Shown one piece after another: positions 1-8,815 of a stretch of DNA of 64,000 nt (positions are counted from its first letter, which is position 1; every line of letters starts with the position of its first letter). Position numbers and translations under genes: made by a program. The stretch lies in NCBI RefSeq assembly GCF_000177375.1, contig NZ_ADFR01000016.1, positions 62,001-126,000 of the forward strand, read 5' to 3'. The notes beneath the pieces are model-generated. The model was not told the DNA's origin, made no database searches, and worked only from the letters and a program-made list of their open reading frames with translations. Origin of the DNA: Bulleidia extructa W1219 (GTDB lineage Bacteria; Bacillota_I; Bacilli_A; Erysipelotrichales; Erysipelotrichaceae).

Positions 1-27
1 TATCACAATTGTGTTAGTATGAAATAC

Positions 28-882
28 ATGAATAAACAACAAAAATGGCTTTTCGGAATAGTTGGAATGTTATTGATTATTTTGCTTGGAGTGATTCATT
101 CCTTTTGGATCAGCCCCCAACGCTTTGAACTTAGAAAAGAAACATTAAGTTCTCCACAAATTCCTAAATCTTTAGACAATCTTAAAATTTTATATTTCAG
201 TGATCTCCATTATGGAGAATTCATGAATCAAAAACGACTTCATACATTAGTGGATAAAATTAATTCCTTACAACCAGATGTTGTTTTATTTGGCGGAGAC
301 ATCTATAGTACTATCGCAAAAATAAACGCTCAATCAAATAAAGAGATCCAAAATGCTTTTTCTTCCATTCGAGCTAAATATGGGAAATTTGCTGTTCTAG
401 GTGATCAAGATGAAATGAATGAAGAACACTTAAAAGCATCTCGCTCTATTTTAAACAAAAGCAATTTTGAGATTCTTCAAAATCAATCCATCACAATTCA
501 TAAAGATCAAGAAGACTCTATTGAATTGGTTGGTTTAGCCAATGGGATCACCACCCCTGTCGACTCTAAAAAAGCCTATGAAAATCTAGTTCCTATGCAT
601 TATGTTCTAGCTTTTTCCCACACGCCAGACTCAGCGAAACAAGTTCCGGCTGATTTAACCGACTATTATTTAGCTGGTCATAGTTTAGGAGGTCAAGTTT
701 ATTATTTATTTGGTTCTTTAACAAGACCTGCTATGGCCAAAGAGATTTTCCGCGGTAAATCTTCTATCAAAGGGAAATTTGATGTGGATGTCACAAATGG
801 TGTTGGAACCATCAAGAAAGATGCCCGTTTCTTAACCCCTGCCGAAGTGGTGCTGTATACGTTAAAAAAAATTCCTAAATAA
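28..882 (+). CDS. Membrane-anchored metallophosphoesterase-like protein, degenerate active site
   Basis: 284 aa. One N-terminal membrane segment (about residues 7-27) precedes a calcineurin-like phosphoesterase fold of the YkuE/YaeI type. Motif I (D59-L-H61), motif II (G-D91) and a later H198 are present. The usual GNHD motif reads G-D-Q-D (125-128), and the usual GHxH reads G-H-S-L (217-220), so several metal ligands and the catalytic His are missing. It may be inactive, have changed metal use or have become a binding protein. I chose ATG 28 over ATG 19 because a -10-like TAGTAT at 15-20 sits 7 nt before ATG 28 and there is no Shine-Dalgarno site. A perfect palindrome CACAATTGTG (4-13) lies just upstream. 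Fold confident, activity doubtful. Confidence 0.75.
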   Translation: MNKQQKWLFGIVGMLLIILLGVIHSFWISPQRFELRKETLSSPQIPKSLDNLKILYFSDLHYGEFMNQKRLHTLVDKINSLQPDVVLFGGDIYSTIAKINAQSNKEIQNAFSSIRAKYGKFAVLGDQDEMNEEHLKASRSILNKSNFEILQNQSITIHKDQEDSIELVGLANGITTPVDSKKAYENLVPMHYVLAFSHTPDSAKQVPADLTDYYLAGHSLGGQVYYLFGSLTRPAMAKEIFRGKSSIKGKFDVDVTNGVGTIKKDARFLTPAEVVLYTLKKIPK

Positions 883-922
883 CCAAACCGATGGCCGAAA
901 ATAATAGCTAGTTTCATCAATC

Positions 923-972
923 AAAAAAGGCAACTTCCTTGAAAAATTCTCATTGAAATAGCCTTTTTTAAT
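923..972. terminator. Bidirectional terminator between convergent genes
   Basis: AAAAAAGGC (923-931) pairs with GCCTTTTTT (961-969) around a roughly 29-nt loop. A-tract and T-tract on the two sides let it serve both the metallophosphoesterase gene and the convergent small gene at 1014-1259. Confidence 0.6.
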
Positions 973-1013
973 ATAATCATAGACATCATCTCATCTACTA
1001 TTCACCTGAAACA

Positions 1014-1259
1014 CTAGACTTCCTCTTCTTTTAACTCTCTAAAATTTGAAAGATGATATCCAAAATAACATTTACCCGATTTGCCTATAAATATCCCATG
1101 TTCAGGCATGTTGACTATTTCTTCCAAATATATCATAGGCAGATCGTTTTTAAACGGATAATCACTGGTCATGTTTTTCATAGTTACTAAAGTCTTTTCT
1201 CTTAACTTGTTCATTCCATCGCCTTTCTTAACTCCAAATCGCTGAAACTCTTTCTCCAT
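1014..1259 (-). CDS. Small conserved-looking protein of unknown function
   Basis: 81 aa, not recognised. It is soluble, without a signal peptide or membrane segment, rich in Lys and Glu, and ends in an acidic tail. The start is placed at ATG 1259 because a GGGAGGG Shine-Dalgarno lies about 8 nt upstream inside the end of the ABC gene; an ATG at 1277 would put that site inside the coding region. It begins 2 nt past the stop of the CydC-like ABC subunit, so it is probably the third gene of that operon and may serve the transporter. That link is positional only. Confidence 0.6.
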   Translation of the reverse strand: MEKEFQRFGVKKGDGMNKLREKTLVTMKNMTSDYPFKNDLPMIYLEEIVNMPEHGIFIGKSGKCYFGYHLSNFRELKEEEV

Positions 1260-1260
1260 C

Positions 1261-2964
1261 TTAAGAAACCCTCCCATTCCTCATTTCATACAGTTCATCT
1301 GCCAATGACATTGTTGAACTTCTATGAGAAACAAGCACAATGGTTTTTCCCGTCTTGGCTTCGGATAAAGATTTTAGAATAATACCTTCATTTAAGATAT
1401 CCAAATTACTCGTCGGTTCATCCAAAAGAATCAGATCACCATCTTGTAAAAAAGCTCTTGCTAAGCCAATTCGCTGTTTCTCGCCATCTGAAAGAGAATC
1501 TCCCAACTCTGCCACGTTTGTTTCATAACCATCAGGAAGACTCATGATAAAGTCGTGAATACTCGCTTTTTTAGCCGCATTTTTCACTTCTTCCATCGTT
1601 GCTTTCTGTTTAGCTATCTTGATATTTTCAGCTATCGTATCACGAAACATCATCGTATCTTGCGTCACATAACTCGAAAAATGTCGTAAATCATCAGTAT
1701 TGATTTCTTTTATATTTTTATGAGAAATATAAATAGACCCTTGGTTGACATCCCAAAAGCGCATCAGTAATTTTAAAAGTGTCGATTTTCCAGAACCACT
1801 AACCCCATGAATTCCCAAAACTTTCCCCTTAGGAATCTGCATGGAAATATTTTGAAGAATCATATCCTTTTCATAGGAAAAATAAACCTTTTCAACCTCG
1901 GCACCTTCAAAATCAATCGGTTTTCTACCACTCACTTCTTCAATAACCGGTTTTTCTTCCAATAACGAAAGAACTCTTTCTCCACAAGCTAGCGTTTGAT
2001 TTAAGTTATTGGATAATGAAGATAAAGCAATAGTAGGTCCAAAAGAAGACATCATCGCTAGTGTAGCGATCAAGACTTGTGAAAAATCAACGTTTCCTGT
2101 TTGGTACAACCAAAGCATCATGAAAAACATCCCCCACGAAAAAATCTGGATAATCAGATTTGTTACCGCTTTTTGTGAACCTTCAAATGAGCTTAATTTT
2201 TTCTGATTTTCAGACAATTGTATCGATTTCTGATCCATGATCGTTTGTTGAATTGTCCCTTGATTGTATTGTTGAATTTCATCTAAACCATACATACTAT
2301 TCAATACAAAATCATTCAGTTTTCCTACTTCATTTCTAAATTTTATTCCCGTACCATAACTGCGTTTTTCATTCCAAATAGGCAATATAATCCCTACTAT
2401 TCCATAAGCAAATAAAGCCAGCAAGCCAGCCAACCAATGTTGTTGACCAATAAAAAGAATCATCATCATAGAAGTGAGAAACGCTATCGCTATTGGCGAA
2501 ATAGTATGCGCAAAAAAGACTTCCAATAATTCAATATCGCTTGTGATAATCGTAATCAGATTTCCTTTTTCTTTTCCTTCCAGTTTAGCAGGACAAAGTT
2601 TACGAAGAACCGAAAACACCTTATGACGAATAATAGCCAATACACGAAAAGCGATATAGTGATTACAGTATTGTTCCCCATAATGAAGAATTCCTCTTGC
2701 TACAGCCATCACCAGTAAAAGAGTGAACAAATATTGCCAAGAAGATAAAAACCAAAACGTTACCTTTCCAGATGCTGCCATTCCTTCAACAACGCCAAGC
2801 CCTTTAAGAATGCCATAACCACCAACGATCGTCAGAAAAATTGCGCATAAAAAACCAAGAACCCCTAATAGAATCCCTAAAAGCATCACCCCCGTTAGTG
2901 GTTTTACCAAAATGATAAGCTTTCTCATAATGGCTACAGCCGATCTTCTTCTATCTGTATTCAT
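1261..2964 (-). CDS. ABC exporter subunit, CydC-like (fused permease-ATPase)
   Basis: 567 aa. An N-terminal six-helix exporter domain (about 15-320) is followed by a nucleotide-binding domain. Walker A is GVSGSGKST, the signature is LSDGE instead of LSGGQ, and Walker B is ILLDEPTSNLD. It should pair with the upstream subunit (2961-4700) as a heterodimer at the cytoplasmic membrane. CydDC-type pairs export thiols or support haem handling, but no cytochrome bd gene is seen here, so the cargo is unknown. The start ATG 2964 overlaps the upstream stop (ATGA) and has GAGG 6 nt before it, which points to translational coupling. Confidence 0.8.
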   Translation of the reverse strand: MNTDRRRSAVAIMRKLIILVKPLTGVMLLGILLGVLGFLCAIFLTIVGGYGILKGLGVVEGMAASGKVTFWFLSSWQYLFTLLLVMAVARGILHYGEQYCNHYIAFRVLAIIRHKVFSVLRKLCPAKLEGKEKGNLITIITSDIELLEVFFAHTISPIAIAFLTSMMMILFIGQQHWLAGLLALFAYGIVGIILPIWNEKRSYGTGIKFRNEVGKLNDFVLNSMYGLDEIQQYNQGTIQQTIMDQKSIQLSENQKKLSSFEGSQKAVTNLIIQIFSWGMFFMMLWLYQTGNVDFSQVLIATLAMMSSFGPTIALSSLSNNLNQTLACGERVLSLLEEKPVIEEVSGRKPIDFEGAEVEKVYFSYEKDMILQNISMQIPKGKVLGIHGVSGSGKSTLLKLLMRFWDVNQGSIYISHKNIKEINTDDLRHFSSYVTQDTMMFRDTIAENIKIAKQKATMEEVKNAAKKASIHDFIMSLPDGYETNVAELGDSLSDGEKQRIGLARAFLQDGDLILLDEPTSNLDILNEGIILKSLSEAKTGKTIVLVSHRSSTMSLADELYEMRNGRVS

Positions 2965-4700
2965 AGTGCCTCTTTTCCATGTGAATATCTTTCGAGATTC
3001 ATTTGTTTGGTGAATAAATTTTGATAAACACCTCTTGTTTCCATCAATTCATGATGTGTTCCCGATTCCACGATTGTTCCATTTTGTAATAAATAAATAC
3101 AATCGCTATCTACTACATTGGCTAATCTGTGTGAAATTAAAATCACCGTTTTTTCTTTTGAAAGATTTCGAATTACTTGCATAATGATTTCTTCACTCGA
3201 CGCATCTATATTTGAAGTCGCTTCATCAAAGATGTACATCGGCGTATTATGCAACAAGGCTCTTGCCAATGCCAATCGTTGTTTCTGACCACCGGAAAAA
3301 TTGGAACCATTGGTTTCTATTCGGGTATTCAAACCATCCTGAGAGCTGACAAAAGCCAACAGATTCACTTTCTTTAACGCATCTTCCATCTGTTCGTCCG
3401 TTGCTAAAGCATTCCCCATTAAAAGATTCTCTTTGACCGTTCCTTCAAAAAGCCAGCTATTGTGACTAACCATCGTTATGTGACTCATAATGGACTGACT
3501 GGATAAATCACCATGTTCATCCTGATTGATTTTGATCACGCCATGATACTTTGGATTCAAACCCATTAAAATACCGGCTATAGTTGATTTTCCGGATCCG
3601 GATACCCCCACAATCGAAACAAAGGATTTTGGCTGTATATCCATATCAATACCATGCAATATTTCCCGCTTATCATCGTATGAAAAAGAGAGATTTTTTA
3701 TCTGAATTTGAAGTTTGTCACCTGTAATTTCTTTGGTTCCTCTTGTTTGTTCCGGAAGATCCAAAAGTGCAAAAATACGATCGCTGGCTTTGATACCATT
3801 CATTCCAATATGGAATAAACTGCCTAGCAAACGCATTGGCAAGAAAAATTCAGCCGCCAAAAACAAAATCATTAAAACACCGGTCAACGAAATTTCTCCT
3901 TTAGAAAATAGAACAAGAGCACTAATCATACCCACCGTTGCTCCTCCATAAGCAATAATATCCATCATAGAGGTACTGTTTAACTGCATCATCAAGACTT
4001 TCATAGTGATTTTACGAAATTTCTCCGACTCTTTATCCATATCATCAGCCGCAGTTTGATCAGCCTGATAAATTTTCAAAGTGGTCATTCCTTGCAATTT
4101 TTCAAGAAAGCTATCACCTAATCCATAATAAATTTCAAAGTAGTGACTGAGCAATTTTTTAGCAATGATCATAACCAGCATAATGACTATCGGAATCAAA
4201 AAAACTGCCACCAAAAGATACCAAGCCGTCTTAACACTGATTTGAGATATCACAATAAATAAAATAACCGGAGCGAATAGGGCATAGAAGAATTGACTAA
4301 GATATCGACTAAAATAAGTTTCCAATTGTTCAACACCCTCTCCGACCATTTGCACAATTTCTGATGTACGAATCTGTTCACGATACGAAGGCCCTAGTCG
4401 CAATAATTTCTCATAGATTTGACCTCGTAACACCCTTTTAACATCTACGCTGGCATAGAAACTAGCACGAGTATACAAAAGATCACAAATATAACGGATT
4501 GTCACTCCCAAAAAAATGCTCATTGCCACTTGGATCATATCGGCGTTAGTCAGTGTATGATGCCATACCAGACTAATTAAGTTCGTGACATTCCAAGCAA
4601 TCATAATTTGTACCAACAAAGATACCAACTGCCAAATAATCTGATAGATAATATATTTTCCCGACCCCTTTAAAAGGCGCAATAACCTTGTCTTAATCAT
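2961..4700 (-). CDS. ABC exporter subunit, CydD-like (fused permease-ATPase)
   Basis: 579 aa. The membrane domain carries the GEGVEQLETYFSRYL stretch typical of CydD-like exporters, followed by an ATPase with Walker A GVSGSGKST, signature FSGGQ and Walker B YIFDEATSNID. It is the likely partner of the 1261-2964 subunit, with which it overlaps by 4 nt. The start is set at ATG 4700 because AAAGGGG lies about 9 nt upstream; an ATG at 4772 has no convincing ribosome site. A sigma-A promoter at 4797-4825 drives the three-gene operon. Substrate is not predictable from sequence. Confidence 0.8.
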   Translation of the reverse strand: MIKTRLLRLLKGSGKYIIYQIIWQLVSLLVQIMIAWNVTNLISLVWHHTLTNADMIQVAMSIFLGVTIRYICDLLYTRASFYASVDVKRVLRGQIYEKLLRLGPSYREQIRTSEIVQMVGEGVEQLETYFSRYLSQFFYALFAPVILFIVISQISVKTAWYLLVAVFLIPIVIMLVMIIAKKLLSHYFEIYYGLGDSFLEKLQGMTTLKIYQADQTAADDMDKESEKFRKITMKVLMMQLNSTSMMDIIAYGGATVGMISALVLFSKGEISLTGVLMILFLAAEFFLPMRLLGSLFHIGMNGIKASDRIFALLDLPEQTRGTKEITGDKLQIQIKNLSFSYDDKREILHGIDMDIQPKSFVSIVGVSGSGKSTIAGILMGLNPKYHGVIKINQDEHGDLSSQSIMSHITMVSHNSWLFEGTVKENLLMGNALATDEQMEDALKKVNLLAFVSSQDGLNTRIETNGSNFSGGQKQRLALARALLHNTPMYIFDEATSNIDASSEEIIMQVIRNLSKEKTVILISHRLANVVDSDCIYLLQNGTIVESGTHHELMETRGVYQNLFTKQMNLERYSHGKEAL

Positions 4701-4796
4701 ACATTCATTCCCCTTTTCATCACCACTATAAAGCCATTCAATATCCCATATCTCATTGAATTTCCTATTCATGTTAGTCGATATTTATTCCCTGTC

Positions 4797-4825
4797 ATAT
4801 TAACATGGTCAAAATTCTCTAACAA
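4797..4825 (-). promoter_or_regulatory. Sigma-A promoter of the CydDC-like operon
   Basis: Reading the minus strand, -35 TTGTTA (4820-4825), a 17-nt spacer and an extended -10 TGTTAATAT (hexamer 4797-4802). It predicts a leader of about 90 nt to ATG 4700. Confidence 0.65.
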
Positions 4826-5044
4826 GAAATTCAATTCAAATAAGATCATCAGAAAATTGAATCATACTTATGATTTTTATATATAAGTACGTTTTTATCA
4901 CAAATCAAAAATCATCTTTTACAAAGATGGAATCTTGCATCATTAACCGGAATTTTTGACCACCTATAATAGCTCAAATACTCTCCATCCCCGTTATAAA
5001 AATAATCAACTTCCAAAGTCATTCCTCTTTTTATTCAGGGTATA
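4826..5044. other. AT-rich spacer without recognisable gene
   Basis: Between the CydDC-like promoter and the terminator of the next gene I see only AT-rich sequence with short inverted repeats and no start codon with a ribosome site followed by a usable reading frame. No RNA gene was recognised. Confidence 0.4.
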
Positions 5045-5067
5045 GAAAAAGACGCTTGACACGTCCT
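5043..5067 (-). terminator. Terminator of the orphan ABC ATPase gene
   Basis: On the minus strand AAGGACG and CGTCTTT pair around a 7-nt loop and are followed by a T-tract, directly after the stop codon at 5067. Confidence 0.6.
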
Positions 5068-5777
5068 TATGAATATTCTTTATCGTCACTTAGCGCAGCA
5101 ATAATTTTATCCTTAAATTCTTTACTGTTCAGTCCTGCTTTTTCCACCATTTCCAGTTCGCCATGATGAAGTAATACAATCTCATCACAAAGATCAAGAG
5201 CCAAATCCATGATATGTGTTGAGATAATCGTGATTCGACCTTGTTTTAAAGACTGAAGTAATTGTTTCATTCGTTCAGCAATCACAACATCCAGTGAAGT
5301 AAAAGATTCATCCAACAACAAAATCTCTGATCGAGAAATAATATTCGTCAACATTTGCATTTTGTTTTTCATACCGTGGGAGTAAAATTCTAACGGCCTA
5401 TCTCTATCTTCCGGTTCAATACTCATATACTCAAAATAATCATCAATGCTTTTAAGGTTAGATGGTGCATTTTTATTCGTATTCAAAAAGAAATTTAAAA
5501 ATTCTCTTCCCGTCAAAAACTCCGGTACAATAGGCGTAGATAACACATATCCAATATGATCTGCTGTGACTTCTTGATGAACTCCATCCATGTCCATATA
5601 GAAATCTCCATTATCAGTCTCTACATCTCTATTCAAACAATTAAAAAATGTCGTTTTGCCAATTCCATTCCTTCCAAGTAAACCATAAATTTTCCCTTCT
5701 TCAAAGGTGAAATCTATATTTTTCAAAACTTTCTTATTTTCAAAACTTTTTGATAATTGTTCAATGATAAGTCTCAT
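5067..5777 (-). CDS. ABC transporter ATPase, orphan paralogue
   Basis: 236 aa cytoplasmic ATPase. Walker A is GRNGIGKTT. The signature region reads YSHGMKNKMQ rather than LSGGQ, and Walker B ends LLLDESFTSLD, with Ser in place of the nearly invariant Pro of DEP. It is a close paralogue of the ATPase at 8036-8743 (both begin with LIIEQL.KSF.NKKVLKNI) but has no permease gene of its own next to it. It may swap into the complex of the 6463-8043 permease or be a decaying copy. ATG 5777 has GAGGGG about 6 nt upstream. A promoter at 5796-5824 gives it independent expression. Confidence 0.8.
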   Translation of the reverse strand: MRLIIEQLSKSFENKKVLKNIDFTFEEGKIYGLLGRNGIGKTTFFNCLNRDVETDNGDFYMDMDGVHQEVTADHIGYVLSTPIVPEFLTGREFLNFFLNTNKNAPSNLKSIDDYFEYMSIEPEDRDRPLEFYSHGMKNKMQMLTNIISRSEILLLDESFTSLDVVIAERMKQLLQSLKQGRITIISTHIMDLALDLCDEIVLLHHGELEMVEKAGLNSKEFKDKIIAALSDDKEYS

Positions 5778-5795
5778 AACATCCCCTCAACTATA

Positions 5796-5824
5796 ATTCT
5801 AGAATACCCGCTCAAATTAATCAA
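5796..5824 (-). promoter_or_regulatory. Promoter of the orphan ABC ATPase
   Basis: Minus strand: -35 TTGATT (5819-5824), 17-nt spacer, -10 TAGAAT (5796-5801), about 18 nt before the start codon. Confidence 0.6.
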
Positions 5825-5855
5825 ATCGTTTCAAGCTAAGAATCAACACGCTTGA

Positions 5856-5894
5856 CATAAAAAGACGATAAAAATTTAATTTTTCTACCGTCTA
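5856..5894 (-). terminator. Terminator of the 5908-6372 gene
   Basis: Minus strand hairpin with GACG (5890-5893) paired to CGTC (5864-5867), an A/T-rich inner stem, and a T-tract after it. Confidence 0.65.
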
Positions 5895-5907
5895 CCCTAT
5901 TTTACGA

Positions 5908-6372
5908 TTATAAACCTTTTTTAAAAAATTTCCTGAACTCTGCAACTTCAGAATTAGATTGTGTAACAGAAACCGAATATTTAGCCCCTCTATTGAGACC
6001 CGGCTCATAAGTAACCGGTACAAAATGAAACGAATATTCCGCATTAAATACTTTGCAATACCCCAAATAACCTTCTGTATGACTACCATTATCTCGATTA
6101 AATATGACCGCATCACCATGATTTTTCAAATCTGGTTCAACTGGAATAACCACAACTTCTCCCTCTTTATATCCCACAATAAAATTACTATGTTTTGTAA
6201 TTTTCACCACAATAGCATCTGTAAAATCTTCCGAGTGACAATAAATCAACTTATACTCATCGCCATTAGGAACACTATTATTAAAGATTTCTCTCATTCT
6301 TGCCTTGTTTTTTCTATTTTCTTCATCCGTCGCTCCCAAAAACGCTTTCTTAGCTAAATCCATTAATCCCAT
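5908..6372 (-). CDS. Hypothetical 'RMRE' protein, paralogue of 9662-10186
   Basis: 154 aa, family not recognised, no signal peptide or membrane segment, so probably cytoplasmic. It shares a spaced pattern with the 174-aa protein at 9662-10186: both start MGL, then have K.RMRE.F, Y...Y.(Y/H)SED, VGY.E and V.PDL in the same order. The rest of the two C-terminal halves diverges. The ribosome site GGAG precedes ATG 6372. A perfect -10 TATAAT at 6417-6422 suggests its own transcript. It lies between two ABC ATPase genes, so a role beside the transporter is possible, but that is inference from position only. Confidence 0.6.
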   Translation of the reverse strand: MGLMDLAKKAFLGATDEENRKNKARMREIFNNSVPNGDEYKLIYCHSEDFTDAIVVKITKHSNFIVGYKEGEVVVIPVEPDLKNHGDAVIFNRDNGSHTEGYLGYCKVFNAEYSFHFVPVTYEPGLNRGAKYSVSVTQSNSEVAEFRKFFKKGL

Positions 6373-6416
6373 TTTCGTTCTCCTTTTATTTTATTAATAA
6401 AATTCTAGTTGTTTAC

Positions 6417-6422
6417 ATTATA
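6417..6422 (-). promoter_or_regulatory. -10 box before the 5908-6372 gene
   Basis: Exact TATAAT on the minus strand about 44 nt before ATG 6372. No good -35 hexamer at 16-18 nt spacing. Confidence 0.45.
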
Positions 6423-6462
6423 CCTTAAATCTTTTTACATCCATAGACTTGCCAGCTATTTT

Positions 6463-8043
6463 TTATTTTCTAATTTTAAATGTCTTTGGAGCGAAACGAT
6501 ACACCAAAAAACTGGCCATCATACTATAAAGGACACAAAATACAATCGTCATCAATCCAAACATTAAAAATGATAGACGGAAAACTCTCACATGGAAAGA
6601 CACTAAGTAAGTTAGTAACATGACCAGTTGATAAATTCCGCTTTTTAATTCTGTTTCAGCATTGTATGGCTGGAGTAAATAATAAATAGTCAGATAATGA
6701 ATGGAAAAAAATAAGCTTATACAAAGAATTGAAACGATCATTATAGCATCATTCAAGAAATCACTTTTCCCCTTGATAACATAAAGAATCAATGATAATC
6801 CAATTCCAATAATCAAAGCAGGAACCGCATTGATTTTCATGATTTCCCGTAAACGAATCTGGAATAGTCGTAACACCAATTTGGGCTGTTTATAAAAAGA
6901 ATACGTCAATAAACTATGATCACAATTCATAAATAACACTTGTGTAAAACGAGCACCACGATTGATAGAATACATAACAAGCACCAAAGAAGAAAAATTC
7001 GTCATAATAACACGATACATAGTTGGTTTTAAATCAGGACGAAGAAAAATAACCATCAAAATAGCAAAGATGAAAAGGATACAACCATACGAAACCTTTT
7101 TAGTGGAATTCCAAAGTATCTTTTTGTGTCTTTTAATAAACAATTCATTTAAATATTCAAAGCCTATACGATGACTATGAATGGAAGTGTCTGCCGATAT
7201 TTTCTTCTCATTTTCCTTCTTAATCAACTTTGCCATCGCTTTAGAATCCATTTGTGTGACCATTTTTGATAATAATTCCTGATTAACAGCACGATAGTCT
7301 TGAAAGGTGAATACTTTTATCAAACCGATCATTCCTAAAGGAAGACAAATCAAAAACAGCCAGATAGAAATAACCTCCGGCAAAGCGACGCCCATCATCG
7401 GTAGCCCATATGCAAAAGCCACTAACAAAGTAGCGCCAATCATCGCGTTTTTAAAGAACTTATTTTCATTATAATCATACCCTTTTTTCTCATATTCAGA
7501 TAAAATCAAGGCCGTCACTGAAAGTTTCATACCCGCTATACAAAACGGTAAAAGCAAACACAACCATAAAGGTATTCCTTTTCCTATCCCAAAGAAAATC
7601 GTAAAAGGCAAAAAACCAATTACAATCTTTAAAAGAGCATAAAAATAATTAACCAATGTATATTCCTTTGCGTCCATTCTCATAAGAATCATGGCATAGT
7701 ATTTATCCTTTGTCGGATTAAAAAGACGTGTATTCATCAAGCTGCCAATCATCGTTAAAAAAAGCAAGATATGTAAAAAAGTCATACTTTTAGGTAATCC
7801 CTTATTATAAAGAAATCCCATACCACCAACCATGATTAGAAAATAAAGGAATTTCCATAAAAAAGTGGAAACAATTTCCCATAAAACAGATAACAGATTC
7901 GCGAAAATTTTAAATCCTTTTACTTGGTACACCATTTCCGGAAGTATTTTTTTCAAAAAAGGAATTTGCTTAAGAAAAAATAAAATACCATTGACACGAT
8001 AGGTGTTTTTCAAAGAAAAAGAAATCCTAAGTGTCTTATTCAT
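6463..8043 (-). CDS. Large ABC transporter permease, partner of 8036-8743 ATPase
   Basis: 526 aa, with about ten to twelve hydrophobic segments spread over the length and a charged loop near residues 260-310. No periplasmic or peptidase domain is visible. The start is set at ATG 8043, with GAGGAAG upstream, rather than a GTG at 8055. It overlaps the 3' end of the ATPase gene by 8 nt, so the two are almost certainly co-translated as an ABC-2-like exporter. Substrate unknown; self-immunity or peptide export systems often have this ATPase-permease layout, but nothing in the sequence decides this. Confidence 0.75.
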   Translation of the reverse strand: MNKTLRISFSLKNTYRVNGILFFLKQIPFLKKILPEMVYQVKGFKIFANLLSVLWEIVSTFLWKFLYFLIMVGGMGFLYNKGLPKSMTFLHILLFLTMIGSLMNTRLFNPTKDKYYAMILMRMDAKEYTLVNYFYALLKIVIGFLPFTIFFGIGKGIPLWLCLLLPFCIAGMKLSVTALILSEYEKKGYDYNENKFFKNAMIGATLLVAFAYGLPMMGVALPEVISIWLFLICLPLGMIGLIKVFTFQDYRAVNQELLSKMVTQMDSKAMAKLIKKENEKKISADTSIHSHRIGFEYLNELFIKRHKKILWNSTKKVSYGCILFIFAILMVIFLRPDLKPTMYRVIMTNFSSLVLVMYSINRGARFTQVLFMNCDHSLLTYSFYKQPKLVLRLFQIRLREIMKINAVPALIIGIGLSLILYVIKGKSDFLNDAIMIVSILCISLFFSIHYLTIYYLLQPYNAETELKSGIYQLVMLLTYLVSFHVRVFRLSFLMFGLMTIVFCVLYSMMASFLVYRFAPKTFKIRK

Positions 8044-8743
8044 GGTCTTCCTCACTCAATGCTCTAATGATTTTATCCTTGAACTCTTGACTATCTAAGT
8101 TTATTTTCTCAACCACTTCCAATAGACCATGATGAAGTAATATGATTTCATCACAAAGATCAAGGGCCAGATCCATAATATGCGTTGAAAAGATAATGAT
8201 TCGATTTTTCTTTAAAGAACGTAACGATTGTTTCATACTTTCTGCTGCAACAACATCCAATGAAGTCAAGGGTTCATCCAGTAATAAAACATCCGGTTCA
8301 GTCATCATGTTAATTAACATTTGCATTTTATTTTTCATACCGTGTGAGTAGTCCTTTAACAATTTATCCCTATCTTCCATCTCAATGCCTATATCATCAA
8401 AATACGCATCGATACTTTTAAGATGGGTCATTGACTTTTCATTGATGTCAATAAAAAACTTTAAAAACTCCCTACCGGTTAAAAATTCCGGGACAGCTGG
8501 CGTGGATAAAACATACCCCATGCGATCCGCCGTCAAGTCTTGACAAACCCCATCTATTTCCAAATAGAATTTTCCACTATCCACCTTCATATCCTGATTC
8601 AAACAATTGAATAAAGTTGTTTTACCGGCTCCATTTCTTCCCAGTAAGCCGTAAATTTTGCCTTCTTCAAAGGTAAAACTGATATTCTTTAAAACTTTTT
8701 TATTTCCAAAACTTTTTAACAATTGTTCAATGATCAATTTCAT
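8036..8743 (-). CDS. ABC transporter ATPase of the 6463-8043 permease
   Basis: 235 aa. Walker A GRNGAGKTT, atypical signature YSHGMKNKMQ, Walker B LLLDEPLTSLD, and a switch His in FSTHIMDLA. Unlike its orphan paralogue at 5067-5777 it keeps the normal Pro in DEP. The start is set at ATG 8743, which has GAGGAG upstream and matches the N-terminus of the paralogue; an upstream ATG at 8779 would add 12 residues without a ribosome site. It feeds energy to the permease encoded just downstream. Confidence 0.82.
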   Translation of the reverse strand: MKLIIEQLLKSFGNKKVLKNISFTFEEGKIYGLLGRNGAGKTTLFNCLNQDMKVDSGKFYLEIDGVCQDLTADRMGYVLSTPAVPEFLTGREFLKFFIDINEKSMTHLKSIDAYFDDIGIEMEDRDKLLKDYSHGMKNKMQMLINMMTEPDVLLLDEPLTSLDVVAAESMKQSLRSLKKNRIIIFSTHIMDLALDLCDEIILLHHGLLEVVEKINLDSQEFKDKIIRALSEEDHE

Positions 8744-8815
8744 CCGATCTCCTCTATTATCTTTAAGAACACTATTCAATCCGAAACGAAAAACATCAAA
8801 AATATTAAATATGTC

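Noticed and set aside
5852-5880. Good plus-strand promoter match TTGACA, 17-nt spacer, TTTAAT
   Set aside because: It lies in the terminator region of a minus-strand gene and no plus-strand gene or RNA follows; probably chance in AT-rich sequence.
5959-6357. Plus-strand open frame of about 130 codons opposite the 5908-6372 gene
   Set aside because: No ribosome site, low-complexity composition set by the gene on the other strand; antisense shadow.
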